DNA from: Thermoplasmatales archaeon
GTDB taxonomy: Archaea > Thermoplasmatota > Thermoplasmata > Thermoplasmatales > Thermoplasmataceae
DNA length: 64,000 bases
Direction: 5' to 3'
Assembly: GCA_014874365.1 (NCBI GenBank)
Contig: JACWAH010000024.1
Location: 186,001-250,000 of the forward strand
Shown here: one piece after another, positions 8,498-18,290 of the stretch
Layout: each line of letters starts with the position of its first letter
Position numbering within the stretch: position 1 is the first letter of the stretch
The notes under the pieces: generated by a model
The model's database searches: none
What the model saw: only the letters and a program-made list of their open reading frames with translations
What the model was told of the DNA's origin: nothing
Position numbers and translations under genes: made by a program

Positions 8498-10024
8498 ATG
8501 GGCAAGGAATTCTCTAACACGGACAGGAATGTATTCCTGATTAAGCTTGAAAAAATGATCGATCGCGGTGCGCTTCTTTCAAGGTACAGCAGGGCCTCGA
8601 ATTTTGATATCAGGGATGTATACGCTAAGGAATTTACCGGAGACAACAAGCACGGAGCCGATTTCTATCGGAGGATCTTCATCGATTACGGTGATGAATC
8701 AATATCAGAGTTAGTTACCGCACAAATCGGGGTACAGGGAATCAGCAATATCTGTGCACAGAATATGGAAGACAGCAGGATTGGGTTGTCTTTCCTGGAG
8801 AAATCATCCAGGTACGTTCGTTATGACAAAAAACTTGCGGGTAAATATCCGTATTTGAGCGGTAGCGAATGCGGTTTTTCCAGGGACTTGGCAGATGAAT
8901 ATGATCAGGTTTGTGACCAGTTGTTTGATCTATACACGCTTTCATTGGACACTCTCACAGAAAAGCTGAGGGAAAAACTGCCAGTTGAAGATATACTGCA
9001 CGACGTAAAAACAGTCTCCGAAGCGGTTGATGAAAAGACTGTAGAAAAAGCTTACAAGAAGGCAATCACGGCGAGGGCCATGGATGATGCACGATTTGTC
9101 CTGCCTGCTTCTACTAAGACAAACCTTGGGATTTCCGGAAATGGCAGGGCTTACATTAATATGCTTTTGAGAATGAAAAGCTCAGGAGTACCCGAAATCA
9201 AGGAAACCGGAATTAAGATTGAAGAGGAGCTTGAACCTGAATTTCCAGAGCTCATTGAGGCGGCCAGGGGCAGGCATGCAATGGATGCCATAAATTATCG
9301 GGTATTGCGGGAGGAGGCGATTTATAAAGACCTGGATTTTGACAGGGCAGAACCCGTAACCCTGGTTTCGAATTCTGGCGAGAAAGAGTTCGAATCCCTG
9401 CTTGAGACTCTGGGAAAAGGGAAAGGTTCACCCAAGAAGAATGAGAGCCTGACCGAAGACCTGGTGGATTCCCTCGTAAATATACGCCAGAATCGCAGGG
9501 ATAAGCCAGGAAGGCTGCTGGAGATACCCGATGCCTGCTTCCTGGTTAATATGTCCTTTGGCACATTCAGGGATTTCCACCGGCACAGAATGCTTACCAT
9601 TATACGGCGTCCAGTCAGAAATACGCATAATAAGTTTGTTCCGGAATTATTTCAGGAGAACTCAGAATTGCTCAAAAAATACAACGACCTGATGAATAAA
9701 TCAAGAATTGTGTGGAAATCCCTTGCAGACAAATATGGTGTGGAAAGATCACAATATGCGGTTCCTTTTTCCCAGATTTACGGTTTCCTGGTAAAAGGAA
9801 ATCTCCAGGAGTTTATGTACTTCACAGAGCTTCGTACTACGCCGGCTGCACATTATGAGATAAGGAACATATCGAGTTTAATGTACAAGGAAATTCAGAG
9901 GGTCTACCCAAGGCTGAGCAGGGTCTCAAAATTTGTGGACCAAAACCAATATGGTGTTGGCCGAATATATGAAGAAATAAGAAAAGAGATTAAGAGGCAA
10001 AACTTCCAGAAATCAAAGCCTTAG
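8498..10024 (+). CDS. Double-domain ThyX-like protein (FAD-dependent thymidylate synthase family)
   Basis: A 508-residue protein, about twice the size of a ThyX monomer (200-250), apparently two ThyX-like halves. The C-terminal half has FHRHR followed by MLTIIRRPVR (near 359-372), a degenerate form of the ThyX signature RHR-x2-S; the N-terminal half has LEKSSRYVRYD (near 99-109), resembling the second part of the signature, SxRY. Archaeal proteins of this architecture are commonly annotated as thymidylate synthase. If active it would use dUMP, methylene-tetrahydrofolate and FAD. The divided motifs make activity uncertain. The 3' end overlaps the convergent gene by 12 nt. Confidence 0.7.
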   Translation: MGKEFSNTDRNVFLIKLEKMIDRGALLSRYSRASNFDIRDVYAKEFTGDNKHGADFYRRIFIDYGDESISELVTAQIGVQGISNICAQNMEDSRIGLSFLEKSSRYVRYDKKLAGKYPYLSGSECGFSRDLADEYDQVCDQLFDLYTLSLDTLTEKLREKLPVEDILHDVKTVSEAVDEKTVEKAYKKAITARAMDDARFVLPASTKTNLGISGNGRAYINMLLRMKSSGVPEIKETGIKIEEELEPEFPELIEAARGRHAMDAINYRVLREEAIYKDLDFDRAEPVTLVSNSGEKEFESLLETLGKGKGSPKKNESLTEDLVDSLVNIRQNRRDKPGRLLEIPDACFLVNMSFGTFRDFHRHRMLTIIRRPVRNTHNKFVPELFQENSELLKKYNDLMNKSRIVWKSLADKYGVERSQYAVPFSQIYGFLVKGNLQEFMYFTELRTTPAAHYEIRNISSLMYKEIQRVYPRLSRVSKFVDQNQYGVGRIYEEIRKEIKRQNFQKSKP

Positions 10025-11065
10025 GCCCGGCATTACTTCCTGGAGGCTCATCTGCCAGGTGTTGAATTTGCTGAAAGACTGGAGCATTATCCCGGTAAAT
10101 CTCTCAAGATTCATGCTTGGAATAACTATGTAAAAACTGAAATCCTTGCCCTGCAATTTCTGGCCCATTCCAAGCAATGCGATGTAGCTGTCCGTACATT
10201 GGGTGAAATAATAGTCAATGAGTGGATTCTGGAAAGTAGTCTCGTAAATCTTTTCCTGTTTGGAAATCTCTACAGTTTCTCCACCTTCGGTGAGAAGCTT
10301 GCCTTGTTCATAGTATACGGAATGTGTGTCTCCTTCAATCAAATACTTTATTTCCCGCATCCAGTTATTTCCAAAGACTGTTATCACCTTATCTTTCTGG
10401 ATGTCCATTGACCGGGGCGGGACCCTCGTGTTAATTTCAATGTAATGCAAAGGTATCTCACTGGACAGCTGGTGTATTGAATCGACCCGATTGGAAGCAT
10501 CCCCGAAGAAAGGAATTGTAAAACCTTTCATCATTGACGAATGTTTCATTATAATAGAATTGACTTCAGTATGGTTGTTCTGGTGAAACCTGAAGTACAT
10601 GTGGCATTTCTCGCCTTTTATGATCACTGCATCCACTACAACAGAAGGAATGAGAATTAAGTCAGTGAAAAACGGCATAATGGCAGTCTCTGTAATGTCC
10701 AGACCCATTGACCAGGCACCTGCATAATTTACCGCTCCCAGCTTTTCCATTTCCCGCGAAAAGTCCATCGGCAGTGAATCGTTATGGGGGGAATTCACCA
10801 GGATAATGCCTTTCTTCTCTATTCTCCTGATTTTGCCAATTGATGTCAATTTGTATTTCCTGCTTATATTCCCAAATTCAGAATCCAGATTAAAAGAAAC
10901 TACGCACTGCTTTCCAAGGCGATTGCCAAGTTCTGAAACTAGCATAACTGAAGAGCATTTCCCTTTATAATAAGGTTCTTCGGGTTGACTCAAATCACCC
11001 TTTGCCTCGAGAACAATCCCACTCCTACAGGAAAACCCTAGGAAATGCCATTCCCACAATCGCAC
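10013..11065 (-). CDS. Unknown 350-residue cytoplasmic protein
   Basis: Not recognised. A soluble protein of about 350 residues with a GTG start; it is divergent to the thermosome gene and converges with the ThyX-like gene (12-nt overlap). Its N terminus has two cysteines (CRSG and GKCSS), and the middle contains HQNNHTEVNSII. The general plan weakly recalls archaeal Bat-like sensors or regulators with a poorly conserved N-terminal part and a C-terminal helix-turn-helix, but no helix-turn-helix could be assigned with confidence. An internal start at MLVSEL (residue 41) is possible. Confidence 0.6.
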   Translation of the reverse strand: MRLWEWHFLGFSCRSGIVLEAKGDLSQPEEPYYKGKCSSVMLVSELGNRLGKQCVVSFNLDSEFGNISRKYKLTSIGKIRRIEKKGIILVNSPHNDSLPMDFSREMEKLGAVNYAGAWSMGLDITETAIMPFFTDLILIPSVVVDAVIIKGEKCHMYFRFHQNNHTEVNSIIMKHSSMMKGFTIPFFGDASNRVDSIHQLSSEIPLHYIEINTRVPPRSMDIQKDKVITVFGNNWMREIKYLIEGDTHSVYYEQGKLLTEGGETVEISKQEKIYETTFQNPLIDYYFTQCTDSYIALLGMGQKLQGKDFSFYIVIPSMNLERFTGIMLQSFSKFNTWQMSLQEVMPGLRL

Positions 11066-11089
11066 ATTGAATGGTTATCCTTGAAAATG

Positions 11090-11097
11090 TTTATATT
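11090..11097 (+). promoter_or_regulatory. TATA box of the thermosome gene
   Basis: TTTATATT lies about 43 nt before the start codon and would set transcription near 11118-11120. The short leader then holds GAGGTG (11122-11127), a good SD sequence 9 nt before ATG 11137. Confidence 0.6.
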
Positions 11098-11136
11098 GAA
11101 GAACATATTTACGGACTACTTGAGGTGCCATAAACC

Positions 11137-12777
11137 ATGATGTCAGGGCAAATGCCTATTTTAATTCTAAAAGAAGGAACAAAAAGAGAACAGGGAAAAG
11201 ACGCGCAGAGAGGAAATATCGAAGCTGCCAAAGCCATTGCGGATTCAATTCGTACAACTCTTGGTCCGAAGGGTATGGACAAGATGCTGGTTGATTCTAT
11301 TGGAGATATCGTTATCTCCAACGATGGAGCCACCATCCTGAAAGAGATGGACGTTGATCACCCAATTGCAAAAATGATTGTAGAGGTAGCAAAGTCACAG
11401 GACAGTTCAGTAGGAGACGGCACCACAACTGCTGTTATCCTTGCGGGGGAGTTCCTTAAGCAGGCAGAAACCCTGCTTGAGCAGGGAGTGCATTCGACCG
11501 TGATAGCGAATGGATACAGGCTTGCTATCAACGAGGCCAAGAAGATAATGGAAGCTTCCTCAAAATCTGCCTCAGACGATAAGACGCTTAGAAATATTGC
11601 CACCACTGCACTGGCAGGAAAGAATACTGGATCGTCATATGATTTCCTTGCTGACCTTGTTGTAAAAGCAGTAGATGCAGTTGCAGAGGTAAGAAACAAC
11701 AAGATAACTGTTGACTATACTAACATTAAAGTTGACAAGAAGAACGGCGGAAGCGTTAGTGATACACAATTTATCGAGGGGCTTATAATCGACAAGGAAA
11801 GAGTTCACCCAAAGATGCCGGTTGTTGTTAAAGGCGCGAAGATTGCTCTCATTGATTCAGCCCTTGAGATAAAGAAGACTGAAATAGAGGCAAAAGTCCA
11901 GATTACCGATCCGTCAAAAATACAGGATTTTCTTGGTCAGGAGTCTGAAACTTTTAAGTCAATGGTCGAAAAGATAAGGAAGAGCGGGGCTAACGTAGTA
12001 CTGGCACAGAAAGGCATTGAAGACCTGGCCCAGCACTACCTCGCAAAAGATGGCATATATGCGGTCAGGAGAGTCAAGAAGAGTGACATGGAAAAGCTTG
12101 CGAAGGCTACTGGCGCGAAGATTGTCACCAACCTGGATGACTTGTCAAAAGAGAGCCTGGGAAAAGCTGAGAAAGTGGAAGAGAAGAAGATCGGCGATGA
12201 CAGGATGACATTCATTACCGGGTGTGCGAACCCCAAAGCAGTTAACATTTTGATTCGGGGCGCAACAGATCATGTTGTCTCCGAAATAGAAAGATCGCTG
12301 AATGACGCAATAAGGGTAGTTTCACTTACCAAGGAAGATGGAAAATACCTGTACGGTGGAGGTGCCATTGAATCCGAAATTTCTCTTAGAATCAGGGCAT
12401 ATGCGAACACTGTAGGTGGAAGAGAACAGCTTGCAATAGATGCATTCGCAAAGGCACTGGAAGTCATCCCAAGAACGCTGGCAGAGAATGCAGGAATGGA
12501 TCCAATCAACACCCTGATCAAACTGAAGGCGGAACACGAAAAAGGAAAGCAGTCCGCCGGAATAAGTGTTGGAGAAAACAGTGTTGGTGACATGTCTGCA
12601 GCAGGTATATTCGACCCAATGAGAGTAAAGAAGCACGCTCTGGAATCTGCTATGGAAGTAGCTATAATGATATTGAGAATTGACGATGTAGTGGCCAGCA
12701 AGAAATCTGGTGCATCCGAATCACCTGGCGGAGGCATGGGTGGAATGGGAGGCATGGGTGGAATGCCACCCTACTGA
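11137..12777 (+). CDS. thsA: Thermosome subunit (group II chaperonin)
   Basis: A 546-residue CCT/TCP-1-type chaperonin subunit that folds proteins in an ATP-driven double ring in the cytoplasm. Diagnostic segments are GPKGMDKML and NDGATIL near the N terminus, [13 protein letters not shown], and GGGAIESE in the C-terminal equatorial domain. The tail is the usual GGM repeat ending MPPY. Length is standard. Two Met codons are adjacent (11137 and 11140); the strong GAGGTG SD serves either. Whether this is the alpha or beta type cannot be told here. A T-rich stretch (12798-12812) just after the gene is a likely transcription stop. Confidence 0.97.
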   Translation: MMSGQMPILILKEGTKREQGKDAQRGNIEAAKAIADSIRTTLGPKGMDKMLVDSIGDIVISNDGATILKEMDVDHPIAKMIVEVAKSQDSSVGDGTTTAVILAGEFLKQAETLLEQGVHSTVIANGYRLAINEAKKIMEASSKSASDDKTLRNIATTALAGKNTGSSYDFLADLVVKAVDAVAEVRNNKITVDYTNIKVDKKNGGSVSDTQFIEGLIIDKERVHPKMPVVVKGAKIALIDSALEIKKTEIEAKVQITDPSKIQDFLGQESETFKSMVEKIRKSGANVVLAQKGIEDLAQHYLAKDGIYAVRRVKKSDMEKLAKATGAKIVTNLDDLSKESLGKAEKVEEKKIGDDRMTFITGCANPKAVNILIRGATDHVVSEIERSLNDAIRVVSLTKEDGKYLYGGGAIESEISLRIRAYANTVGGREQLAIDAFAKALEVIPRTLAENAGMDPINTLIKLKAEHEKGKQSAGISVGENSVGDMSAAGIFDPMRVKKHALESAMEVAIMILRIDDVVASKKSGASESPGGGMGGMGGMGGMPPY

Positions 12778-12914
12778 TCTCAGTTGTCAATTTCCCTGAT
12801 TTTTATTTTTAACTATCCCCTTTCTTAAAGAATTCATTCAGAAGTTCCATTTTTATTCCAATTTAACTCCGACAAGCTTTATTATTTTTCTATCAATCAC
12901 CAGCGGGTGAATTA

Positions 12915-14021
12915 TTGAATCTATACGAGTACCAAGGAAAGGAGATTTTCAGAAAGTTTCAGATACCTGTGCCTGATGGATATGTAGTTTCTTCGCCATC
13001 AGAAGTGAAGTCATATACATCCCCGGTTGTGGTAAAGTCACAGGTCCTCATAGGAGGCAGAGGCAAGTCCGGCGGGATAAAGTTTGCCAAAGACCAGGCC
13101 ACATTGGGAAATGCAGTAAAGGAATTGCTGGGTTCAAAGGTTCGTGGCCTCACAGTCAGCAAGTTGCTTATTGAACAGATGCTGGATATCAGGAAAGAAT
13201 TCTATCTCAGCATAACGCTCAACAGGACTGAGAGGAAACCCATGTTGATTGCAAGCGTCGCTGGAGGAGTGGAAATAGAATCTGTCCCGGAAACTGAAAT
13301 TTTCCGTAAATCAATCGATCCAATTGTTGGATACTCCGATTTTATTGGAAGGCAGCTGACTAAGTTTATGAAATTTGATGCTCAGCTTGCGAAGCAATTG
13401 AGGGCGATCCTGCCCAAACTTTATCAGGTATTCGAAAAATATGACTGCGAACTTGTTGAGATTAATCCATTAGTCCTGAACGGGGATGGTAAGCTCATTG
13501 CAGCGGACTCCAAGGTCATAATCGATTCAGATTCTCTCTACAGGCACCAGGAATTCCCTAAAGAAGATCCGGAAAGAACACCTCTTGAACTTGAGGCACA
13601 ATCTAAAGGATATTCGTTTGTAGAACTGGAAGGAGTTATTGGGGTGATAGCCAATGGAGCCGGATTGACCATGGCAACACTTGATGCACTTCTTTTACAT
13701 AAAGGGAAGCCAAGAAATTTTCTCGACCTCGGAGGAACGGATTCCACGGATATCGTCGTGGAAGCATTTGACCTTGTATTGAAAGCAAATCCAAAGGTTA
13801 TACTCGTAAATATATTTGGGGGAGTCACCAAGTGCGATACGGTTGCTGCAGGGATAGTTGAGGCCAAAAAGAAATATGGAATCAAGCAACAACTGGTTGT
13901 CAGATTAAGCGGTGTCCGGGAAACAGAAGGAAGGGAAATACTCAAGCAAAACGGAATCGTGGCATTTTCAGAAATGATGCCTGCTGTGGAAAAGGTCGTC
14001 TCCTTTGCAGGAGGTGCTTAA
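12915..14021 (+). CDS. sucC: Succinyl-CoA ligase (ADP/GDP-forming) beta subunit
   Basis: A 368-residue ATP-grasp subunit of succinyl-CoA synthetase, which makes ATP or GTP from succinyl-CoA in the TCA cycle. It opens with NLYEYQGKEIF, then VVKSQVLIGGRGKSGG (nucleotide-binding region), EINPLVL, and the C-terminal CoA-ligase segment NIFGGVTKCD with RLSGVRETEGR. It starts with TTG at 12915, preceded by AGCGGGTGA as SD. The alpha-subunit gene follows with no gap, and argF shares the transcript. Confidence 0.95.
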   Translation: MNLYEYQGKEIFRKFQIPVPDGYVVSSPSEVKSYTSPVVVKSQVLIGGRGKSGGIKFAKDQATLGNAVKELLGSKVRGLTVSKLLIEQMLDIRKEFYLSITLNRTERKPMLIASVAGGVEIESVPETEIFRKSIDPIVGYSDFIGRQLTKFMKFDAQLAKQLRAILPKLYQVFEKYDCELVEINPLVLNGDGKLIAADSKVIIDSDSLYRHQEFPKEDPERTPLELEAQSKGYSFVELEGVIGVIANGAGLTMATLDALLLHKGKPRNFLDLGGTDSTDIVVEAFDLVLKANPKVILVNIFGGVTKCDTVAAGIVEAKKKYGIKQQLVVRLSGVRETEGREILKQNGIVAFSEMMPAVEKVVSFAGGA

Positions 14022-14876
14022 ATGAAAGTTATTGTAGATGAAAATTCGAAAGTCATAGTCCAGGGAATTACGGGCCACCAGGGAATGTTCCATTCCGGCG
14101 AAATGTTAAAGTTTGGCACGAAAGTAGTTGGCGGAACTTCACCAGGAAAATCCGGCCAGAACGTTAATGGAATTCCAGTTTTCGACAACGTGAGCGATCT
14201 TATGCACCTTAACCCGGATGCTACTATGATTTCAGTTGCCCCTCCTTTTGTCAAGGATGCTGCATATGAAGCACTGGATGCGGGGATCAAGGTAGTATAT
14301 ATCCTGACTGAGCACGTACCTTTCCACGATACAATGGAGATTCTTTATAACGCAAGAAGAAAGGGTGCATGGTTGCTTGGACCGAATGGTCCGGGTATTA
14401 CGAGACCAGGTAAAGTCAAGATAGGAATAATGCCAAACACAATTTTCAAGAAGGGAGACGTTGCAGTTGCTTCACGAAGTGGTACGCTTACTTATGAGAT
14501 TGTAAATGCCATAACTCTTGATGGAATGGGAGAAAGCACTGTCATCGGATTGGGCGGCGATCCTGTTCCTGGAATGGATTTCATCGATGCACTGGAATTA
14601 TTTAATGCAGATGAAGACACTAAGAAAATCGTAGTAGTAGGCGAAATAGGTGGCTCAAACGAGGAAAGAGCCGCGGAATACATACGGAAAAACGTAAGGA
14701 AGAAAGTCGTTGCCTACATCGCTGGCAGAAGCGCACCCCCAGGAAAGAGAATGGGTCATGCAGGTGCAATAATTGAAAGAGGGGTCGGAACTGCAGAATC
14801 CAAGATAAAGGCCTTTGAAGAAGCCGGTGTCAGGGTCGCAGAGTATCCAATCGACATACCCAAAATGCTGGAGTGA
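14022..14876 (+). CDS. sucD: Succinyl-CoA ligase alpha subunit
   Basis: A 284-residue alpha subunit that binds CoA through a Rossmann domain (ITGHQGMFHS, then GGTSPGKSGQ) and carries the phosphorylated histidine, His246, in GHAGAIIE. LLGPNGPGITRP and GEIGGSNEE are family hallmarks. It begins directly after the sucC stop codon, so the two subunits are translationally linked. Confidence 0.96.
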   Translation: MKVIVDENSKVIVQGITGHQGMFHSGEMLKFGTKVVGGTSPGKSGQNVNGIPVFDNVSDLMHLNPDATMISVAPPFVKDAAYEALDAGIKVVYILTEHVPFHDTMEILYNARRKGAWLLGPNGPGITRPGKVKIGIMPNTIFKKGDVAVASRSGTLTYEIVNAITLDGMGESTVIGLGGDPVPGMDFIDALELFNADEDTKKIVVVGEIGGSNEERAAEYIRKNVRKKVVAYIAGRSAPPGKRMGHAGAIIERGVGTAESKIKAFEEAGVRVAEYPIDIPKMLE

Positions 14877-14880
14877 GATT

Positions 14881-15795
14881 ATGAAAAGAGATTTGATTTC
14901 AGTTGCAGACATTGCATTTGATCTGGATGATATAATCGACCTATCCATTTCCTTAAAGAGAAACAGGTACGAATCCTCAGATACAATCAAAAACAGGGTG
15001 CTGGCTATGATATTCGAGAAACCAAGCACCAGAACCAGGGTATCCTTCGAAGTCGCAATGCAACAGCTTGGGGGGCACTCAATCTACCTCAATCCAAACG
15101 ACATGCAGCTAGGAAGAGGAGAAACGATCTCTGACACCGGAATGGTGCTTTCCGGGTTCGTCGATGCGATCGCGTACAGAGCTTATAAACACGAAAACAT
15201 GATTAAACTGGCAGAGGGGTCCAAAGTACCAGTTATCAATGCACTTGACAACGTGGAACATCCGGTCCAGATCATTGCCGATTTCATGACCATGAGGGAG
15301 ATATTCGGTAACATCGAGGGAAGGAAAATTGCTTATGTTGGCGATGGGAACAACGTAGCCAATTCCCTGATACTTGGAGCTGCATCTCTCGGGGTAGACA
15401 TCTCAGTTGGCTGTCCTAAAGGGTATTACCCTGACAAGGACATTATAGAACTTGGGAAGGAACTGACTGCGGACACAGGTTCAAAAATAGAGATTGTGGA
15501 AGATCCGGCACAGGCAGTACAGGACGCGGATGTAGTGTATACGGATGTCTGGGTCTCAATGGGTGAGGAATCCGAGAAGGAAAAGAAGGAAAAGATATTC
15601 GGCAAGTACCAGGTAAATGCGTCATTGATGGATAAGGCTTCAAGGAATGCAATATTCCTTCACTGTCTCCCGGCCCACAGAGGATTAGAGGTAACGGACG
15701 AAGTCATTGACGGGATCAGGAGCCGGGTGTTCCAGCAAGCCGAGAATCGAATGCACACAGAGAAGGCTGTTCTGCTTTACCTGATACAAAACTGA
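14881..15795 (+). CDS. argF: Ornithine carbamoyltransferase
   Basis: A 304-residue transcarbamoylase making citrulline from ornithine and carbamoyl phosphate (arginine biosynthesis, or the reverse in arginine catabolism). The carbamoyl-phosphate site is STRTR in EKPSTRTRVSFE, and the ornithine-specific FLHCLPAHRG is present near the C terminus, which separates it from aspartate transcarbamoylase. The ATG at 14881 is chosen over an in-frame upstream ATG inside sucD (14815), because family members begin at about MKRDLIS. It follows sucD by 4 nt. Confidence 0.96.
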   Translation: MKRDLISVADIAFDLDDIIDLSISLKRNRYESSDTIKNRVLAMIFEKPSTRTRVSFEVAMQQLGGHSIYLNPNDMQLGRGETISDTGMVLSGFVDAIAYRAYKHENMIKLAEGSKVPVINALDNVEHPVQIIADFMTMREIFGNIEGRKIAYVGDGNNVANSLILGAASLGVDISVGCPKGYYPDKDIIELGKELTADTGSKIEIVEDPAQAVQDADVVYTDVWVSMGEESEKEKKEKIFGKYQVNASLMDKASRNAIFLHCLPAHRGLEVTDEVIDGIRSRVFQQAENRMHTEKAVLLYLIQN

Positions 15796-15940
15796 GCGGC
15801 TTTCGCAAAACTTTCTTTGAGCCAATTTTTTCCCATCAGGGGGTTCATTGAAAGTATTATCTTCAAATACCTGAGAAGAACCGTCCTTTTTTTGATCTAG
15901 ATTTCAGGATACATTCCTCATTTCTTCGAAATAACGTAGT

Positions 15941-16900
15941 TCAAATGATGGCGTAAAGTACCAACGCAATCGCAGCTGCGACGAACACAAACTCCGCAAT
16001 AGCAACAAGAAATTCAGCAGCAACTACCAGCCAGGCGATTCCATTTCCTGTTAAGTAAATTTGGTAAAGTACGCTTAGAAAGTTTGACGAAAACGCGTTG
16101 TAAACGGAAAACACCATACCAGCCGAAAAGATAACGATACCAGCGGAAAAAAGGAAGTTACCGATGCCAAACGCCGGATGAGGTTTCTTTACTTCATTTA
16201 TATAAATGACTGCTGATAGTGCCACAAGAGTCATTGCTGCTGCGAAGAATAAAATACTTGACCCATAGACTCCAAAGTATGAAAGGAAGAAAAATGGGTT
16301 CGAAGTTAATTGTTGAAAAGCATTGGCTGCTGAAGGATCGGCGCTAGAAATTAAATTGAATCCCGAGGTAACAAATGAAGCACCTATTGACAAAATTATT
16401 ATTCCTCCTATGAAAACAGCCGATAATATGGGGGGATATGTCTTGAAGTGCGTCTCTGCTAACAGGCTTACACTTAATATCGCAAAACCACCCACGAGAT
16501 AGAAAATCCACTGCAGGTTATCCAAAACATTGCTCACTGTGTAAAAGGTTCCTACCGAGGCCAGTACGAAAAAAATAGATACAGTTAATCCCAAATTACG
16601 TAAAACACGAAAGCTGGCTTCTTCTTTTAAACTGAGCACAAGAATTAAACCCGTTGAGATAAACGCAGCTGACGATGCTATTCCTAAAATGTCAGAAGTA
16701 ATTGTTGAATAGCCAGCATTTAGGGAGATATTGCTAGAAAGTATCACCACAAACAGGAGTGCGCTACTTAGACCAAGTGTAATCAGCGCAAAAGAGAACC
16801 AGATCACTCCAGCTCTTGAGAAAGAGGTCATGCTAAAGAAAGGTTTATTCTCAACATTGCGAGACCTAGATTTAGGTAAAACTTTCTCAGTAGCCTCCAT
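15941..16900 (-). CDS. Polytopic membrane protein, DUF973-like
   Basis: A 319-residue protein with a short charged N terminus (about 25 residues) and roughly eight hydrophobic helices to the end. It shares the phrase SYFGxxGSS and the overall plan with the membrane protein encoded at 18817-19809. Such four-to-eight-helix proteins of Thermoplasmata and Sulfolobales are often grouped as DUF973; that assignment is from general resemblance. No catalytic residues are apparent. Transport or membrane-stress roles are guesses only. Confidence 0.75.
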   Translation of the reverse strand: MEATEKVLPKSRSRNVENKPFFSMTSFSRAGVIWFSFALITLGLSSALLFVVILSSNISLNAGYSTITSDILGIASSAAFISTGLILVLSLKEEASFRVLRNLGLTVSIFFVLASVGTFYTVSNVLDNLQWIFYLVGGFAILSVSLLAETHFKTYPPILSAVFIGGIIILSIGASFVTSGFNLISSADPSAANAFQQLTSNPFFFLSYFGVYGSSILFFAAAMTLVALSAVIYINEVKKPHPAFGIGNFLFSAGIVIFSAGMVFSVYNAFSSNFLSVLYQIYLTGNGIAWLVVAAEFLVAIAEFVFVAAAIALVLYAII

Positions 16901-17097
16901 TATAACCTGTTAGGAATAACGCAGTTTGTTTAAAAAACTTCTTCAAAAGAACGTTAATTAAACCAACTGAAAACGTTCAAAAGATAATCAGATAGCGACA
17001 TGTTGAACGGCGATACGCTACCGGCGTAAATATAAAAGGAATAGGGACATTTTTCTAAAGGTCATATTCTGAAAACTCCGCATTTTTCTGAATTCCT

Positions 17098-17472
17098 GTG
17101 CGATTAGGATATAAACAGGCAAAAGCATATATGCCTAAATTTGATGAATATGCTATGCCCGAGTCCAGAAAGAGGTCAACCTCTAACCCTAATAAGATCA
17201 TTCAGAATTTCAGGCAATCCGGGGATTTTAGAGGGATACCCAGGGTTCTTGTGCCATTGTGGCAGATTAAGCTTAGGGAGCGATTCGGGATAAACGTTGA
17301 CAGGGAAATTGCTGCGTACATCGTTCTTGCAGCCCATGAAAGTGGAACATGGAAGAAGCACAGGGCAATAAAGAGAATCGAGAAATTGCTGAAATCCCGT
17401 GGTGAAGATCCCGAAGTTAGCGCAAAAATGGCAGCTCAAATTGTAGCTCTAGCCGTTGGAAATATGCAGTAA
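17098..17472 (+). CDS. Unknown small basic protein upstream of a methyltransferase
   Basis: A 124-residue basic protein from the GTG start, or 113 residues from the ATG at 17131 (MPKFDEYAMPESRK). No family was recognised; the C-terminal half is predicted helical (KHRAIKRIEKLLKSRG...). A TATA-like TAAATATAAAAG (17027-17038) precedes it. It ends 9 nt before the METTL5-like gene, so the two are probably cotranscribed, and the basic character suggests RNA or ribosome association. That role is inference. Confidence 0.65.
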   Translation: MRLGYKQAKAYMPKFDEYAMPESRKRSTSNPNKIIQNFRQSGDFRGIPRVLVPLWQIKLRERFGINVDREIAAYIVLAAHESGTWKKHRAIKRIEKLLKSRGEDPEVSAKMAAQIVALAVGNMQ

Positions 17473-17481
17473 GAACCCCAA

Positions 17482-18081
17482 ATGGACAAAAAGGAACTTG
17501 AGATCCTCATTCAGAAGCTCAAAGTGAAGGATTCGTTTAGTAACGTGCTGGAGCAGTATGATACGGATCCATCAGTGGTGGCTTACGTTGTTAACATGGC
17601 TTATCTTGATGGAAACATATTTGGTAAAAGGGTATTCGACGCCGGCACTGGAAACGGGTCTTTTGCTTTTGCTGCGGCAAAACTCGGTGCAGAGAAAGTT
17701 CTAGCAATAGATATAGATCAAGACAGTATTGACGTTGCAATGGAGAACTGCAGGGGACTAGACGTGGAATTCAAGGTAGGAAACGTGGAAGACGAAACCG
17801 GAATATATGACACTTGCTTAATGAATCCTCCCTGGGGAGCAGTTGAAAAGGACGCAGATATCCCATTTTTGGATGCGGCGACCAGAACGAGCTCAATAAT
17901 CTATTCTATTCACAACGCGAAGGGAAAGGATTTTGTGAGATCGTATTTTAAGGAAAAAGGTACAGTCCTAAAGGAAGAAAGGATTAATCTCACCATAAAA
18001 AGGAGATTTTCTCACCACAAGAAAGATAAAATCCTCGTGAATGGCGTCCTTTTTGTGACTGAAGTGGCTGGAAATCATTAA
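17482..18081 (+). CDS. RNA N6-adenine methyltransferase, METTL5-like
   Basis: A 199-residue Rossmann methyltransferase. The SAM motif is DAGTGNG (53-59), the acidic end of strand 2 is AIDIDQ, and the catalytic NPPWG (115-119) marks an adenine-N6 enzyme. The archaeal COG2263/METTL5 family has this size and motif pattern; eukaryotic METTL5 makes m6A in small-subunit rRNA. The exact target here is inferred from the family. Confidence 0.8.
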   Translation: MDKKELEILIQKLKVKDSFSNVLEQYDTDPSVVAYVVNMAYLDGNIFGKRVFDAGTGNGSFAFAAAKLGAEKVLAIDIDQDSIDVAMENCRGLDVEFKVGNVEDETGIYDTCLMNPPWGAVEKDADIPFLDAATRTSSIIYSIHNAKGKDFVRSYFKEKGTVLKEERINLTIKRRFSHHKKDKILVNGVLFVTEVAGNH

Positions 18082-18109
18082 TATAGCAATATACTTCAGT
18101 GTTTTAAAT

Positions 18110-18182
18110 GGCCGGGGTGGGGTAGTGGATATCCTTGGGGACTGTGGATCCCCGGACCCGGGTTCAATTCCCGGACCCGGCC
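18110..18182 (+). tRNA. tRNA-His (anticodon GUG)
   Basis: A cloverleaf with anticodon stem GGGGA/TCCCC around the loop CTGTGGA (anticodon GTG) and T arm CCGGG-TTCAATT-CCCGG. With U8 at 18118, the G at 18110 becomes the extra G-1 typical of tRNA-His, paired with C73 at 18182; the acceptor stem is GCCGGGG with one G-A mismatch at its base. ATATAGCAATATA lies about 20-30 nt upstream. No intron or encoded CCA. Confidence 0.95.
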
Positions 18183-18290
18183 CTACAGATAAATCTGGTT
18201 CTTGTATTGGGTGCGACTCAGTTTAGTGAGTGAAATCCCATACATATATTATTACACCGGGAGCCAAAGAATCCCAAAGTTCCATGAAAA

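Noticed and set aside
12270-12755. 161-codon ORF on the minus strand inside the thermosome gene
   Set aside because: It lies fully within a strongly conserved chaperonin gene and has the low-complexity Ser/Pro/Ile look of a shadow frame.
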